In this document: piece by piece, positions 32,323 to 41,878 of the stretch
Layout: the number at the start of each line of letters is the position of its first letter
Numbering within the stretch: the first letter of the stretch is position 1
Notes under the pieces: generated by a model
Told to the model about the DNA's origin: nothing
The model's database searches: none
Seen by the model: only the letters and a program-made list of their open reading frames with translations
Program-made: the position numbers and the translations under genes
From: an uncultured Paracoccaceae bacterium
GTDB taxonomy: Bacteria > Pseudomonadota > Alphaproteobacteria > Rhodobacterales > Rhodobacteraceae
Length of the DNA: 64,000 nt
NCBI GenBank assembly: GCA_947501355.1
Contig: CANMVA010000001.1
Span: 2,379,492 to 2,443,491 of the forward strand
Direction: 5' to 3'

Positions 32323-35010
32323 TCACTCGGCAGCAGCAGCGATGTTGACGCCCGTGGGCAGGCTGACCCGAAACCCAGTGCCGCCGGTGCCGTCAAGGTA
32401 GCGCACTTCGCCGCCCAGCTTGCTCATGATCTCGCGACAGATCGCAAGGCCCAGCCCTGCGCTGCCCGCCGCGGCCTGATCTGACAGGCGCGAGAACTTC
32501 TCGAAGATCAGCGATTGGCTAGCCTGCGGGATCCCGGTGCCGTTGTCGATAAAGTCGATATGGCGGATCGGCCCGTCCTCATGGACGCGAATGCGCAGAT
32601 GCGGCTCTTTAGCGGTGCAATACTTGGCCGCGTTCGTGATCAGGTTGATGAACACCTGCGTGAGGCGGTCCAGATCGGTTTCGATCACGTCCTCTGCGCC
32701 GGTTACATCAAGTGTGATTTCCAGCCCTTCGGTCGCGGCCTCGGACGAGGCCAGCGCACGGTCAAGGACCTGGCGCAGGGTGCCGCGTTGAAGTTCCAGA
32801 TCAATCTGGCCGTTTTCCAAGACACTGAGGTCTAGCAGATTGTCCAGAAGACGCGTCAACCGGATCGCCTCGGCATGGATGATGTCGGAATATTTGGCCC
32901 GCTCGGGTCGGGTCAGGTCCCCCCCGTCGCGCAGGATTTCCGAGAACGAGCGGATGGACGTCATCGGCGTGCGCAGCTCATGGCTAATCTGGCTGAGAAA
33001 GGCGTCCTTTTGCACCGAAAGTGCGGTCAGCATTTCGTTGGCATCGCGCAGTTTACCTGCGGTGTTTTCAAGCTCGACCGATTTGGCCTCAAGCTGATTG
33101 GAGTATTCCATGATCTGGGCGGCTTCATCGGCGACCGCCATCAGGTCCTGCACCGATACGGTCGCCCCGCCGACGATTTGAGAGATCATCGCATGGGCCG
33201 TCGCGCCGCCGACAGAGCCTGCCAATTCACGCTCCAGCCGGTCGATAAATTCAGGGGACGGATCGGGCAGGTCCACGCCTTTGCCCTGCCGCCGGGCTTC
33301 CGCCTGAAAGAGCTGTTGCGCTTCGCTGGGGCCCAGGATGCGCTGCGCCATCATCATCAGGTCTTCGGCGGCAGCGCCCGTGTGGCTCCAGCCACGCGGG
33401 CCGGTGGAATGATCGAACACGTTGACAAATTGCGCGCCTTGCAGCCGTTCGAGCGGGCTAGGAAAGCTTAGCATAGACCCGATGATAAAGGCAGCCGTGT
33501 TCAGGGTCAGCGACCAGAAGACCGCGTGGACGACCGGATCAAGCCCTTCGATGCCAAATAGTGCCTGCGGGCGCAGCCAGTGCAGATCGGCAGGCCCGCC
33601 TTGCATCCATGCGTCGGGAAAGACCCCCGCGACCCCGATCGAGGGCAGCAGCATCGTATACATCCAGATGATGAAACCGGTGGAGAGCCCCGCCAGCGCG
33701 CCAACCCGTGTTGCCCCGCGCCAGAAGATGCCGCCCAGCATCGCGGGCAGGAACTGCGCCACACCGGCAAAAGCGATCAGGCCGATGGCGGCAAGGGCGG
33801 TGCCGCCGCCTGACAGACGGTAATAGATATAGCCCAGAAACAGGATCGCGATGATCGAGAGCCGGCGCGAGCGCAGCAAGACATGGCGCACGTCCCCCGA
33901 CACGGTCGCGCCGTCTTTCTGGGTGCTGAGCCAGATCGGCATGACGATATGGTTCGACACCATTGTCGACAACGCGATGGCCGCCACGATCACCATGGAA
34001 GTTGCTGCCGAAAAGCCCCCCAGAAAGGCCAGCATCGCAAGGTCTTCGCGGCCTTGAGACAAGGGCAGTGTCAACACGAAGAGATCGGGGTTTGAGCCCT
34101 GGGGCATCAGATCGAGCCCGATCACCGCAATGGGGATCACGAAGAGGCTCATCAACATCATGTAAAGCGGGAAGGCCCAGCTTGCGGTGCCAAGATGGCG
34201 TTCGTCCGCGTTCTCGACGACCATGACCTGAAACATACGTGGCAGGCAAAGAAAGGCAGCAGCGGCGGTGAAGGTGATCCCAATCCAGCGGCTGGTTTGC
34301 AGTTCAAGATCGGCCATGGGGGAGGCCTCAATCGTCTGCATCATGGCCAGCGGTCCGCCGCCCAGCCCCCAAACGACAAAGACGCCCACGGCGACAAGTG
34401 CGGCAAGCTTGACGACAGCCTCGACCGCAATAGCCATAACGACGCCGTGGTGGCGTTCGTTGGCGTCCAGATTGCGGGTGCCGAAGATCACTGTGAAAAT
34501 GGCAAGCCCCGCCGCGATCCAGAAGGCGGTGGATTGCAGGGTCTGCTCATCTGCGCGGCCCGGTCCGTTGAACGCATCAAAGCTGAGCGTCACCGACTGC
34601 AGTTGCAGCGCGATATAGGGCGTGGTGCCGATGACCGCGAAGGCCGTCACGCAGACGCCCAGCGCCGTCGATTTGCCAAAGCGTGACGAGATCAGGTCGG
34701 CGATGGAGGTGATGCGATGGGTGCGCCCGATCCGCACCAGTTTTCGCAAGATCCCCCACCAGCCGATCATGACCAGCGTGGGGCCCAGATAGATCGTCAC
34801 AAACTCCAACCCGGACCGTGTCGCGTAGCCGACGGCACCGTAAAAGGTCCAGGCGGTGCAATAGACCGACAAAGACAGTGTGTAGATCATCGGCGCGCGC
34901 ATCCAGCCTGCGATGCCCTGCTGCGCGCGGCGTTCGGCAAAGAACGCGACAGCAAACAGGAAGACGACATAAGCTAAAGAGACGAGGATCAGCAGGTTGA
35001 AGGTGACCAT
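32323..35010 (-). CDS. Sensor histidine kinase with SSS transporter domain
   Basis: An 895-residue hybrid. Residues 1-500 are a sodium:solute symporter-like domain with about 12-13 membrane helices. A linker and coiled coil (about 600-670) follow, then the kinase core. Ser-His-Glu-Leu-Arg-Thr-Pro has the phosphorylated His677. Asn-Leu-Ile-Thr-Asn-Ala-Ala-Lys, Asp-Asn-Gly-Thr-Gly and Gly-Leu-Gly-Leu-Ala-Ile complete the ATP site. There is no receiver at the C-terminus. The layout is like CbrA-type kinases, which sense uptake of a nutrient. Its start overlaps the small membrane gene by 1 bp, so it shares an operon with the response regulator. Confidence 0.93.
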   Translation of the reverse strand: MVTFNLLILVSLAYVVFLFAVAFFAERRAQQGIAGWMRAPMIYTLSLSVYCTAWTFYGAVGYATRSGLEFVTIYLGPTLVMIGWWGILRKLVRIGRTHRITSIADLISSRFGKSTALGVCVTAFAVIGTTPYIALQLQSVTLSFDAFNGPGRADEQTLQSTAFWIAAGLAIFTVIFGTRNLDANERHHGVVMAIAVEAVVKLAALVAVGVFVVWGLGGGPLAMMQTIEASPMADLELQTSRWIGITFTAAAAFLCLPRMFQVMVVENADERHLGTASWAFPLYMMLMSLFVIPIAVIGLDLMPQGSNPDLFVLTLPLSQGREDLAMLAFLGGFSAATSMVIVAAIALSTMVSNHIVMPIWLSTQKDGATVSGDVRHVLLRSRRLSIIAILFLGYIYYRLSGGGTALAAIGLIAFAGVAQFLPAMLGGIFWRGATRVGALAGLSTGFIIWMYTMLLPSIGVAGVFPDAWMQGGPADLHWLRPQALFGIEGLDPVVHAVFWSLTLNTAAFIIGSMLSFPSPLERLQGAQFVNVFDHSTGPRGWSHTGAAAEDLMMMAQRILGPSEAQQLFQAEARRQGKGVDLPDPSPEFIDRLERELAGSVGGATAHAMISQIVGGATVSVQDLMAVADEAAQIMEYSNQLEAKSVELENTAGKLRDANEMLTALSVQKDAFLSQISHELRTPMTSIRSFSEILRDGGDLTRPERAKYSDIIHAEAIRLTRLLDNLLDLSVLENGQIDLELQRGTLRQVLDRALASSEAATEGLEITLDVTGAEDVIETDLDRLTQVFINLITNAAKYCTAKEPHLRIRVHEDGPIRHIDFIDNGTGIPQASQSLIFEKFSRLSDQAAAGSAGLGLAICREIMSKLGGEVRYLDGTGGTGFRVSLPTGVNIAAAAE

Positions 35011-35300
35011 CAGCGCCCCTCCGACAGATCCGGATCAGCGTCCTCTTGCGGCGATGAAGGTTCGGTCTGGCTCAGGCGGAGCGCCAGCAGATATCCTGCC
35101 GCGATCAGTCCGATCCAGACGCTGAAGACATAAAGGCCCGCGGTCGCGGTCGAGGGGGCTTCACCGTCGCGCTCCCCCCAGAGAAGCGGGATCATCAAGA
35201 GGATCACACCGACCAGAGGCAACAGCCGCGCCGAATCGGTCAGACGGCGGCGACGGTATCTGTCGCGCCCCAGAAAAAGTGGCTCGCGCGGGCCGGCCAC
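35010..35300 (-). CDS. Small membrane protein between receiver and kinase genes
   Basis: I chose GTG 35300 (96 residues), which follows the response regulator stop by 1 nt. The longer frame lies inside the receiver gene. After a basic N-terminus (Arg-Tyr-Arg-Arg-Arg-Arg) there are two membrane helices (about 28-43 and 55-73), then an acidic tail. Its stop overlaps the kinase start (TGATG). It may assemble with the symporter-like kinase. Confidence 0.7.
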   Translation of the reverse strand: MAGPREPLFLGRDRYRRRRLTDSARLLPLVGVILLMIPLLWGERDGEAPSTATAGLYVFSVWIGLIAAGYLLALRLSQTEPSSPQEDADPDLSEGR

Positions 35301-35301
35301 C

Positions 35302-35673
35302 CTAGCCTGCCCCGGCCAATGCGCGGACGCTGGCGAGAATATCGCTGTTGGAGAACGGCTTGGTGATGAATTCATTCACCCCCAGCCGTTCGGCCAGCTC
35401 GCGATCCTTGGTCTGGCCGCGGGCAGTCAGCATCAGAACCGGCAGCTTTGCCGTCATCGGGTTGTCGCGCAGGTCGCGCAGGATGTCATAGCCCGATTTG
35501 TTGGGCAGCATGACGTCGAGAATGACGAGATCGGGGCGCATGGATTGCACACGCTCAATCGCATTGGCCCCGTTCGAGTGCGTATCGACCGACCACCCAT
35601 CGCGCGACAAGATGAACTTGATCGCCTCGATGATGTTCGGTTCATCTTCGATCAGAAGGACATGTTTGCCCAT
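35302..35673 (-). CDS. Single-domain response regulator
   Basis: A 123-residue receiver with no output domain. The acid pocket is Glu9-Asp10-Glu11, the phosphorylated residue is Asp53 (Leu-Asp-Val-Met-Leu-Pro-Asn), and Ile-Thr-Lys-Pro-Phe carries the conserved Lys. It heads the operon with the small membrane protein and the SSS-histidine kinase, which is its likely partner. With no DNA-binding part, it must act through protein contact or a phosphorelay. Confidence 0.93.
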   Translation of the reverse strand: MGKHVLLIEDEPNIIEAIKFILSRDGWSVDTHSNGANAIERVQSMRPDLVILDVMLPNKSGYDILRDLRDNPMTAKLPVLMLTARGQTKDRELAERLGVNEFITKPFSNSDILASVRALAGAG

Positions 35674-35782
35674 TCTGCCGTTCCTCCCATGATATTCTTA
35701 TTGTTGTTTTGACTTTTATGGCGCGCCGGTCGGGCCAAGTCAAAACTTTGGACGGCGGCGCAGAGCCTCACCCCAGGGCGCG

Positions 35783-37090
35783 CTAAAACCCATCCGCCAG
35801 AATGGACGGCTCGCGCCGGGCGATGCAGGCCTCGCGCGGGCAGATCCGGCAACTGGAGCCAATCGGCTGCGCCTGAACGCCGGTGGCAAGTTCATGCGCG
35901 CCCTCCAGGGGGATGATCAGCATCGTGGCTTCGATCACATCCGGCCCCTGAAAGCGCGCAGGCCGGAGCGGTTGCGCAATCGCGTAACACCGAAAGAGCG
36001 GCGCAGTTCGGCTTGCCTGCTCCACGATGGCCGCGACCGGGCTGTGCGGCCGGATCAGCGCTTGATAGAGAGGCCAGAGCGGGCACGCTGCGCCGAATTT
36101 GGGGATCGAAAAGCCGGGGCTTTCCTTGCGGAAGGTCAGCGTGCCGGAGGCATCGCAACTGACCAGACCGATGCGCTGTTCGGCATCCCGGTCCGGCAAG
36201 GTTGCAATCCGGCGCAGGATCGTCGCGATATCCGTGCGATACGTCTCTGCAAGCACTGCGGGATCAGGCGTGGCAGCGTAGCGCTCTGCAAAGCTCTGAA
36301 GCGGCAAATGCTCTGCGTCCGCCGCGTAGCGCTTGAAATAGGTCAGCGCGAGGATCTGCGCGGGCTCGGAGGCCAGCGCCGCATCGGCCACCAGATCCTG
36401 CGGCGTGGCACTGCCATCCTCCAACGCAGGCAAGGTATAGTTGTTGCGCAGTAGATACCCTTCCAGCTCTTCCTGCGGAGAGGTCGCACCCCCCTGCGCA
36501 TCCCCCACCCCGTCGAGATAGGCCACAAGGGCCTGACTGCTTTCGGCCAATCGGCGGCTGTCATTGTCGAGGTTCTGCAAAAACCGCGCTTGCCATTCGT
36601 CGTCCAGCTCTTCTTCGCCCACTAGAATGGACGAGGTCGACCGGATCGAGGTCACCGACGAGACGACATCATAAAGCGAGGTCGACAGGAACGGGTCATG
36701 GGTCAGCCGGTCTGTGAGGGTTTCCACCGTGCGTTCTAGCTGCGCGATACGGTCATGCTGGGCAGCGACCAGCCCGGCCCAGCCGGGAAAGCGGCCTGCA
36801 AATTCGTCGGCGCGGTCTTCCTCGGCCGCGGTTTTGTGCGTGTCGGCTGCGGCCTGGCGCATCCGTGTCAGCAACGCCGCCTCGGCCCCTTCGGTCAATT
36901 GGGTCGCTTCGACCTCCAGTACGCGGGACAGATCAATCAGCAATTTGCCGCCGATTCTGCGCCGGTTATGCTCAATGAGGTTCAGATAGCTGGGCGATAT
37001 CCCGACCTCGCGGGCCAGATCGGCCTGTTTAAGACCCTTTGCGGTGCGTCTGTCGCGAATGCGGCTGCCGGTAAGTGCGCTGCGCGGCAT
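35783..37090 (-). CDS. ScfR-type short-chain acyl-CoA responsive regulator
   Basis: I chose ATG 37090 (435 residues), with GGGAGGG before it. The N-terminal helix-turn-helix (about 5-65) is of XRE type (Leu-Lys-Gln-Ala-Asp-Leu-Ala-Arg-Glu-Val-Gly-Ile-Ser). A middle ImmA-like region and the C-terminal DUF2083 domain follow, with Cys-Arg-Ile-Cys-Pro-Arg-Glu-Ala-Cys near the end. This matches the RamB/PrpR/ScfR family controlling acetate and propionate metabolism. It is divergent from the ABC transporter operon, which it may regulate. Confidence 0.87.
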   Translation of the reverse strand: MPRSALTGSRIRDRRTAKGLKQADLAREVGISPSYLNLIEHNRRRIGGKLLIDLSRVLEVEATQLTEGAEAALLTRMRQAAADTHKTAAEEDRADEFAGRFPGWAGLVAAQHDRIAQLERTVETLTDRLTHDPFLSTSLYDVVSSVTSIRSTSSILVGEEELDDEWQARFLQNLDNDSRRLAESSQALVAYLDGVGDAQGGATSPQEELEGYLLRNNYTLPALEDGSATPQDLVADAALASEPAQILALTYFKRYAADAEHLPLQSFAERYAATPDPAVLAETYRTDIATILRRIATLPDRDAEQRIGLVSCDASGTLTFRKESPGFSIPKFGAACPLWPLYQALIRPHSPVAAIVEQASRTAPLFRCYAIAQPLRPARFQGPDVIEATMLIIPLEGAHELATGVQAQPIGSSCRICPREACIARREPSILADGF

Positions 37091-37314
37091 TGGGTTTTTC
37101 CCTCCCTTTTCAGTGGCTTTCTGCACCTGCGAGAAAAATCGTTTACACTGTATACCAAGGCATTGTGTATTTCTTCACAAAAAAATTCAATAAAATGAGG
37201 TATTTGTTGCGAGATTTTCTGTTTCGGCCTGATACTGCCGATACGCTGTAAAAAGCATCGCCCGCGCGCTGGAGGAGGCATGACGGGCATTCAAAGAAAA
37301 TCGGGAGGATTTCT

Positions 37315-38673
37315 ATGTCCAAGACGAATGTGACACGCCGCGGCGTGCTCAAGACAGGTGCGGTTGCTGGTGCGGGCCTTGCGGTCCCTACCATCTTTGA
37401 CGGCCAAGCCTGGGCCGATGGCCACACCGGCTTCACCAACGCGCCGGAAGGCGGATCGGTCACGCTGGGCTTCAACGTGCCCCAGACCGGCCCCTATGCG
37501 GATGAGGGTGCAGACGAACTGCGCGCCTATGAGCTGGCAGTCGAGCACCTGAACGGTGGCGGCGACGGCGGCATGATGAAGACGTTCAGCAGCCAGGCGC
37601 TGCAGGGCAACGGCATCCTCGGCAAGAAGGTCGAGTATGTGACGGGCGACACGCAGACCAAGTCTGACGCTGCTCGTGCATCGGCCAAGTCGATGATTGA
37701 AAAAGACGGCGCGATCATGATCACCGGGGGCTCGTCCTCGGGTGTGGCTGTGGCCGTGCAGGCGCTCTGCCAAGAGGCTGGCGTGATCTTCATGGCGGGT
37801 CTGACCCACTCCAACGACACGACCGGTAAGGACCGTCGTCGGAACGGCTTCCGCCACTTCTTCAACAGCTACATGTCCGGTGCAGCCCTTGCTCCGATCC
37901 TTGCCAACAACTACGGCACGGACCGCAAGGCGTATCACCTGACGGCGGACTATAACTGGGGCTACACCACTGAAGAGGCCGTCCGGTCTTCGACGGAAGC
38001 CATGGGTTGGGAAACCGTTGGTCAGGTGCTGACACCGCTGACGCAGACTGACTTCAGCTCCTACATCACGCCTGTTCTGCAGTCGGATGCGGACGTGCTG
38101 GTTCTGAACCACTATGGCGGCAACATGGTCAACTCGCTGACGAACGCTGTTCAGTTCGGCCTGCGCGACCGCGTTGTGAACGGCAAGAACTTCGAGATCA
38201 TCGTGCCGCTCTACAGCCGCCTGATGGCCAAGGGTGCCGGTGCCAACGTGAAGGGCATCTTCGGCTCCACCAACTGGCACTGGTCGCTGCAGGACGAAGG
38301 CTCCAAAGCGTTCGTTCAGTCCTTTGGCACCAAATACGGCTTCCCGCCGTCGCAGGCCGCGCACACATGCTACGTGCAGACGATGCTTTATGCAGATGCT
38401 GTCGAGCGTGCCGGTTCGTTCAACCCCTGTGCGGTTGTCGAAGCGCTGGAAGGCTTCGAGTTCGACGGTCTGGGCAATGGCCCGACCCTCTACCGTGCCG
38501 AAGATCACCAGTGCTTCAAGGACGTGCTGGTCGTGAAAGGGAAAGAGAACCCGACCTCCGAGTTCGACCTTCTCGAGATCGTGGAAGTCACGCCGGCCGC
38601 ACAGGTCACTTACGCCCCCGACCACCCGCAGTTTGCAGGCGGTCAGCTGGGTGCCTGTAACCCCGGCGCGTAA
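37315..38673 (+). CDS. Branched-chain amino-acid type ABC substrate-binding protein
   Basis: A 452-residue periplasmic binding protein of the LivK/AmiC group. It has a Tat signal (Thr-Arg-Arg-Gly-Val-Leu-Lys, residues 7-13), GGGAGG before the ATG, and a type I binding fold. The Gly-Gly-Ser-Ser-Ser-Gly segment (about 138-143) is where these proteins hold the carboxylate of the ligand. A strong hairpin after the gene probably keeps its expression above that of the permease genes. The ligand may be an amino acid, amide or organic acid. Confidence 0.9.
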   Translation: MSKTNVTRRGVLKTGAVAGAGLAVPTIFDGQAWADGHTGFTNAPEGGSVTLGFNVPQTGPYADEGADELRAYELAVEHLNGGGDGGMMKTFSSQALQGNGILGKKVEYVTGDTQTKSDAARASAKSMIEKDGAIMITGGSSSGVAVAVQALCQEAGVIFMAGLTHSNDTTGKDRRRNGFRHFFNSYMSGAALAPILANNYGTDRKAYHLTADYNWGYTTEEAVRSSTEAMGWETVGQVLTPLTQTDFSSYITPVLQSDADVLVLNHYGGNMVNSLTNAVQFGLRDRVVNGKNFEIIVPLYSRLMAKGAGANVKGIFGSTNWHWSLQDEGSKAFVQSFGTKYGFPPSQAAHTCYVQTMLYADAVERAGSFNPCAVVEALEGFEFDGLGNGPTLYRAEDHQCFKDVLVVKGKENPTSEFDLLEIVEVTPAAQVTYAPDHPQFAGGQLGACNPGA

Positions 38674-38692
38674 GCGTAGCGAGTAAACAGAG

Positions 38693-38722
38693 CCTGCGCG
38701 GGGCAACTCGCGCAGGTTTTTT
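38693..38722 (+). terminator. Rho-independent hairpin after the binding-protein gene
   Basis: CCTGCGCG (38693-38700) pairs with CGCGCAGG (38709-38716), followed directly by six T. It is a textbook terminator shape. Placed between the binding protein and its permeases, it probably gives partial read-through and so differential expression. Confidence 0.85.
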
Positions 38723-38811
38723 CAAAAGCCGCCGCCAAAGTCAGCGCATTTCGCGGACCCATCCGATCCCGCCTCGCCAGCTGGCTCGATCATTGAACAA
38801 AGGTGACATCC

Positions 38812-39843
38812 ATGGACGCCATCCTCCTGCAAATTCTCAACGGCTTGGACAAGGGATCCGCCTATGCGTTGATCGCCCTTGGTCTGACGCTGATTTTCGG
38901 CACGCTGGGGGTGGTCAACTTCGCCCATGGTGCGCTGTTCATGCTGGGCGCGTTCTGCGCCGTCACCCTGAACAATATCCTGTCGCTGAGCCACGAGGTC
39001 ATCGACGAGACACAGACCGACTTTCTGGGCAATCCGCTGAGGGTGGAGGTGCCTTACATCTACGATTGGTTCGGCCCGGAAGTCGGAGCCTCGATCATCG
39101 AATGGTCGGTGCCGCTGGCGATCCTCTTCTCGATCCCGATCATGATCGCCGTGGGCTTCATCATGGAGCGCGGCCTGATCAAGCATTTCTACAAGCGCCC
39201 CCATGCGGACCAGATCCTTGTGACGTTCGGCCTGGCGATCGTCCTGCAGGAGATCATCAAGTATTTCTACGGTGCCAACCCCATCCCGACCCCGGCCCCG
39301 CCCGCCTTCACCGGCAGCTTTGACTTCGGCACGCTACTGGGCTTCGAGCCGGGGACGATCATCTACCCTTACTGGCGTCTGGTTTACTTCTTCTTCGCCA
39401 TGATCATCATCGCAGGCGTCTTTGCCTTCCTGCAATTCACCACCTTCGGCATGGTTGTCCGTGCTGGCATGGCGGATCGTGAGACCGTGGGCCTTCTGGG
39501 CATCAACATCGACAAGCGCTTCACCATCATGTTTGCCATCGCGGCCTGCGTCGCGGGGCTTGCAGGCGTGATGTACACGCCGATCAACTCACCAAACTAC
39601 CACATGGGCATGGACTTCCTTGTTCTAAGCTTCGTCGTGGTCGTTGTGGGCGGTATGGGCTCGCTTCCGGGCGCTGTGCTGGCAGGGTTCCTGCTGGGCA
39701 TTCTGGAGAGCTTTGCCTCCATGCGGCAGGTCGTCGATCTGCTTCCGGGCATTAACCAGATCATCATCTATCTGGTCGCCATCATCATTTTGCTGACACG
39801 TCCGCGTGGCCTGATGGGCCGCAAAGGCGTGATGGAGGACTAA
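38812..39843 (+). CDS. livH: ABC permease, LivH type
   Basis: I chose ATG 38812 (343 residues); AAAGGTG lies upstream, and the GTG at 38803 is the alternative. A membrane protein of about eight to nine helices with the LivH hallmarks Gly-Leu-Thr-Leu-Ile-Phe-Gly-Thr-Leu-Gly-Val-Val-Asn-Phe-Ala-His-Gly. A soluble insert of about 30 residues after the second helix is longer than in E. coli LivH. It pairs with the LivM-type permease next to it. Confidence 0.92.
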   Translation: MDAILLQILNGLDKGSAYALIALGLTLIFGTLGVVNFAHGALFMLGAFCAVTLNNILSLSHEVIDETQTDFLGNPLRVEVPYIYDWFGPEVGASIIEWSVPLAILFSIPIMIAVGFIMERGLIKHFYKRPHADQILVTFGLAIVLQEIIKYFYGANPIPTPAPPAFTGSFDFGTLLGFEPGTIIYPYWRLVYFFFAMIIIAGVFAFLQFTTFGMVVRAGMADRETVGLLGINIDKRFTIMFAIAACVAGLAGVMYTPINSPNYHMGMDFLVLSFVVVVVGGMGSLPGAVLAGFLLGILESFASMRQVVDLLPGINQIIIYLVAIIILLTRPRGLMGRKGVMED

Positions 39844-39846
39844 GCG

Positions 39847-41097
39847 ATGCTTGGACTTGAGAAAAAAGACACGCGCCTCTTCCTGATCGTGATCGGGTTG
39901 ACGATGCTGGCCCCCTTCCTGCTGAACCCCTTCCCTGAAGGCTCTGAGATGGCGCAATTCAACGCGGGCTATCCTGACCTGATGCAGCGATTCGTGATCT
40001 TCGGTATCTTCGCCATCGGCTTTAACATCCTGTTCGGGCTGACCGGCTATCTCAGCTTCGGACACGCCGCTTTTCTGGGTGTCGGGTCCTACGCTGCAAT
40101 GTGGATGTTCAAGCTCTTTGGTATGAACGTCGTCCCTGCCCTACTGCTGTCGGTGGTGCTGTCGGGCCTCTTCGCGGTGCTGATCGGCTATATCAGCTTG
40201 CGGCGATCCGGCATCTACTTCTCGATCCTGACGCTGGCCTTCGCGATGATGTCCTATGCGCTGGCCTATTCGGTGCTGGCCACGGACATGGACGGTCCCG
40301 ACAAGCAAGGTCTGATGCAAAAAGGTCTGACCGGTGGTGAGACCGGGTTGCAACTGTCCGTTCAGGACCCGCGCATTCTGGGGGCCAAGGCCGGCGCAGA
40401 CGGCAATACGCCGGTGCCAAACTTCTTCGGCATCGAAATGCGGAGTGCCACCGAAATGAATGTGGGCGATTGGGTCTTCACCTTCTCGGCGGGGTATTAC
40501 TTCAGCGCCTTCGTGATGCTGATCGCCTTCTATATCTCGATCCGTATCTTCCGCTCCCCCTTCGGGATGATGCTGCGGGCGATCAAATCAAACCAGCAAC
40601 GGCTGAACTATACCGGCCTGAATCCCAAGCCCTATATGCTGGCCGCCTTCGTGGTGTCGGGCATGTATGCGGGTCTTGCCGGTGGCCTGATGGTCGCGAT
40701 GGACCCGCTGGCCGGACCGGAGCGGATGTTCTGGACCGCCTCTGGTGAGGTTGTTCTGATGACAATCCTCGGCGGTGTCGGCACCCTGATCGGCCCGGTG
40801 CTGGGCGCGGGCCTGATCAAATATATGGAAAACATCCTGTCCAAGATCAATTCGGAGATCCTGCACCAGTGGTTCGCATGGATGCCCGACGGGCTTGAGG
40901 ACGTGGTTGTCACCATGATCTATCCGTTCATCGGCAAAGGCTGGCACCTGACGCTGGGTCTGATGTTCATGGCCGTCGTGATCTTCCTGCCCGGCGGGTT
41001 GGTCGAAGGTGGGCAGCGCATCATGGGTGCGTTGCGCGGGCGCAAGGCCAAGGATGGCAAGCCCGACGCCGACGCTGACGTGAAACCCGCAGAATAA
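39847..41097 (+). CDS. livM: ABC permease, LivM type
   Basis: A 416-residue membrane protein that starts 3 bp after livH. LivM features include [14 protein letters not shown] and the coupling helix Arg-Ala-Ile-Lys-Ser-Asn. About 65 residues of soluble insert (140-210) separate two helix groups. It forms the second half of the transport pore. Confidence 0.92.
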   Translation: MLGLEKKDTRLFLIVIGLTMLAPFLLNPFPEGSEMAQFNAGYPDLMQRFVIFGIFAIGFNILFGLTGYLSFGHAAFLGVGSYAAMWMFKLFGMNVVPALLLSVVLSGLFAVLIGYISLRRSGIYFSILTLAFAMMSYALAYSVLATDMDGPDKQGLMQKGLTGGETGLQLSVQDPRILGAKAGADGNTPVPNFFGIEMRSATEMNVGDWVFTFSAGYYFSAFVMLIAFYISIRIFRSPFGMMLRAIKSNQQRLNYTGLNPKPYMLAAFVVSGMYAGLAGGLMVAMDPLAGPERMFWTASGEVVLMTILGGVGTLIGPVLGAGLIKYMENILSKINSEILHQWFAWMPDGLEDVVVTMIYPFIGKGWHLTLGLMFMAVVIFLPGGLVEGGQRIMGALRGRKAKDGKPDADADVKPAE

Positions 41098-41110
41098 GGA
41101 GTGCTGACCG

Positions 41111-41866
41111 ATGGGAATTCTTGAGGTTAAAAATGTCGGCAAGCGCTTTGGCGGGTTGCAGGCTCTGTCAGAGGTCAATCTGAGCGTGGCCGAAAACACC
41201 GTCCACGCGATTATCGGCCCGAACGGGGCGGGTAAGTCCACCTTGCTGAACTGCCTTGTGGGCAAGCTGATCCCTGATACCGGGTCGGTCATGTTCGACG
41301 GGCAGTCTGTGCTGGGCCGGTCCCCACATGAGATCAACCAGATGGGAATTAGCCGCGTGTTCCAGACGCCGGAGATTTTTGGTGATCTGACGGTGATGGA
41401 AAACATGATGATCCCATGTTTCGCCAAGCGGGACGGATCGTTCGAAATGAACGGCTTTGGCGCAGTGCGCCATCAGCTCGATGTCATCGAGAAGGCCAAG
41501 ACCATGCTGGAGGATATGAACCTCTACGAGAAGCGGGACATGCACGCAGCATCCATGTCGCGGGGCGACAAGCGCCGTCTGGAGATCGCGATGTGTCTGG
41601 CGCAGGAACCGCGCTTGCTGCTGCTGGACGAGCCGACCGCAGGGATGGCGCGAGCCGATACCAACAACACCATCGACCTGCTCAAAGAGATCAAGGAAAA
41701 GCGCGATATCACCATCGCCATTATCGAGCATGACATGCACGTGGTGTTCTCTTTGGCCGAGCGGATTACGGTGCTGGCCCAAGGCACCCCACTGGTCGAG
41801 GACACCCCCGACAAGATCAAAGGCCATCCCAAGGTGCGCGAAGCGTATCTGGGCGAAAGCGCATAA
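41111..41866 (+). CDS. livG: ABC ATP-binding protein, LivG type
   Basis: A 251-residue ATPase. The Walker A motif is Gly-Pro-Asn-Gly-Ala-Gly-Lys-Ser-Thr, and Leu-Leu-Leu-Asp-Glu-Pro-Thr is Walker B. The signature reads Met-Ser-Arg-Gly-Asp-Lys-Arg-Arg rather than Leu-Ser-Gly-Gly-Gln. The C-terminal Tyr-Leu-Gly-Glu is typical of this subfamily. It drives the transporter with the LivF partner. Confidence 0.93.
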   Translation: MGILEVKNVGKRFGGLQALSEVNLSVAENTVHAIIGPNGAGKSTLLNCLVGKLIPDTGSVMFDGQSVLGRSPHEINQMGISRVFQTPEIFGDLTVMENMMIPCFAKRDGSFEMNGFGAVRHQLDVIEKAKTMLEDMNLYEKRDMHAASMSRGDKRRLEIAMCLAQEPRLLLLDEPTAGMARADTNNTIDLLKEIKEKRDITIAIIEHDMHVVFSLAERITVLAQGTPLVEDTPDKIKGHPKVREAYLGESA

Positions 41867-41878
41867 GGAGCCTATTAG

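Noticed and set aside
37291-38706. Minus-strand frame of 471 codons
   Set aside because: Antisense to the ABC binding-protein gene.
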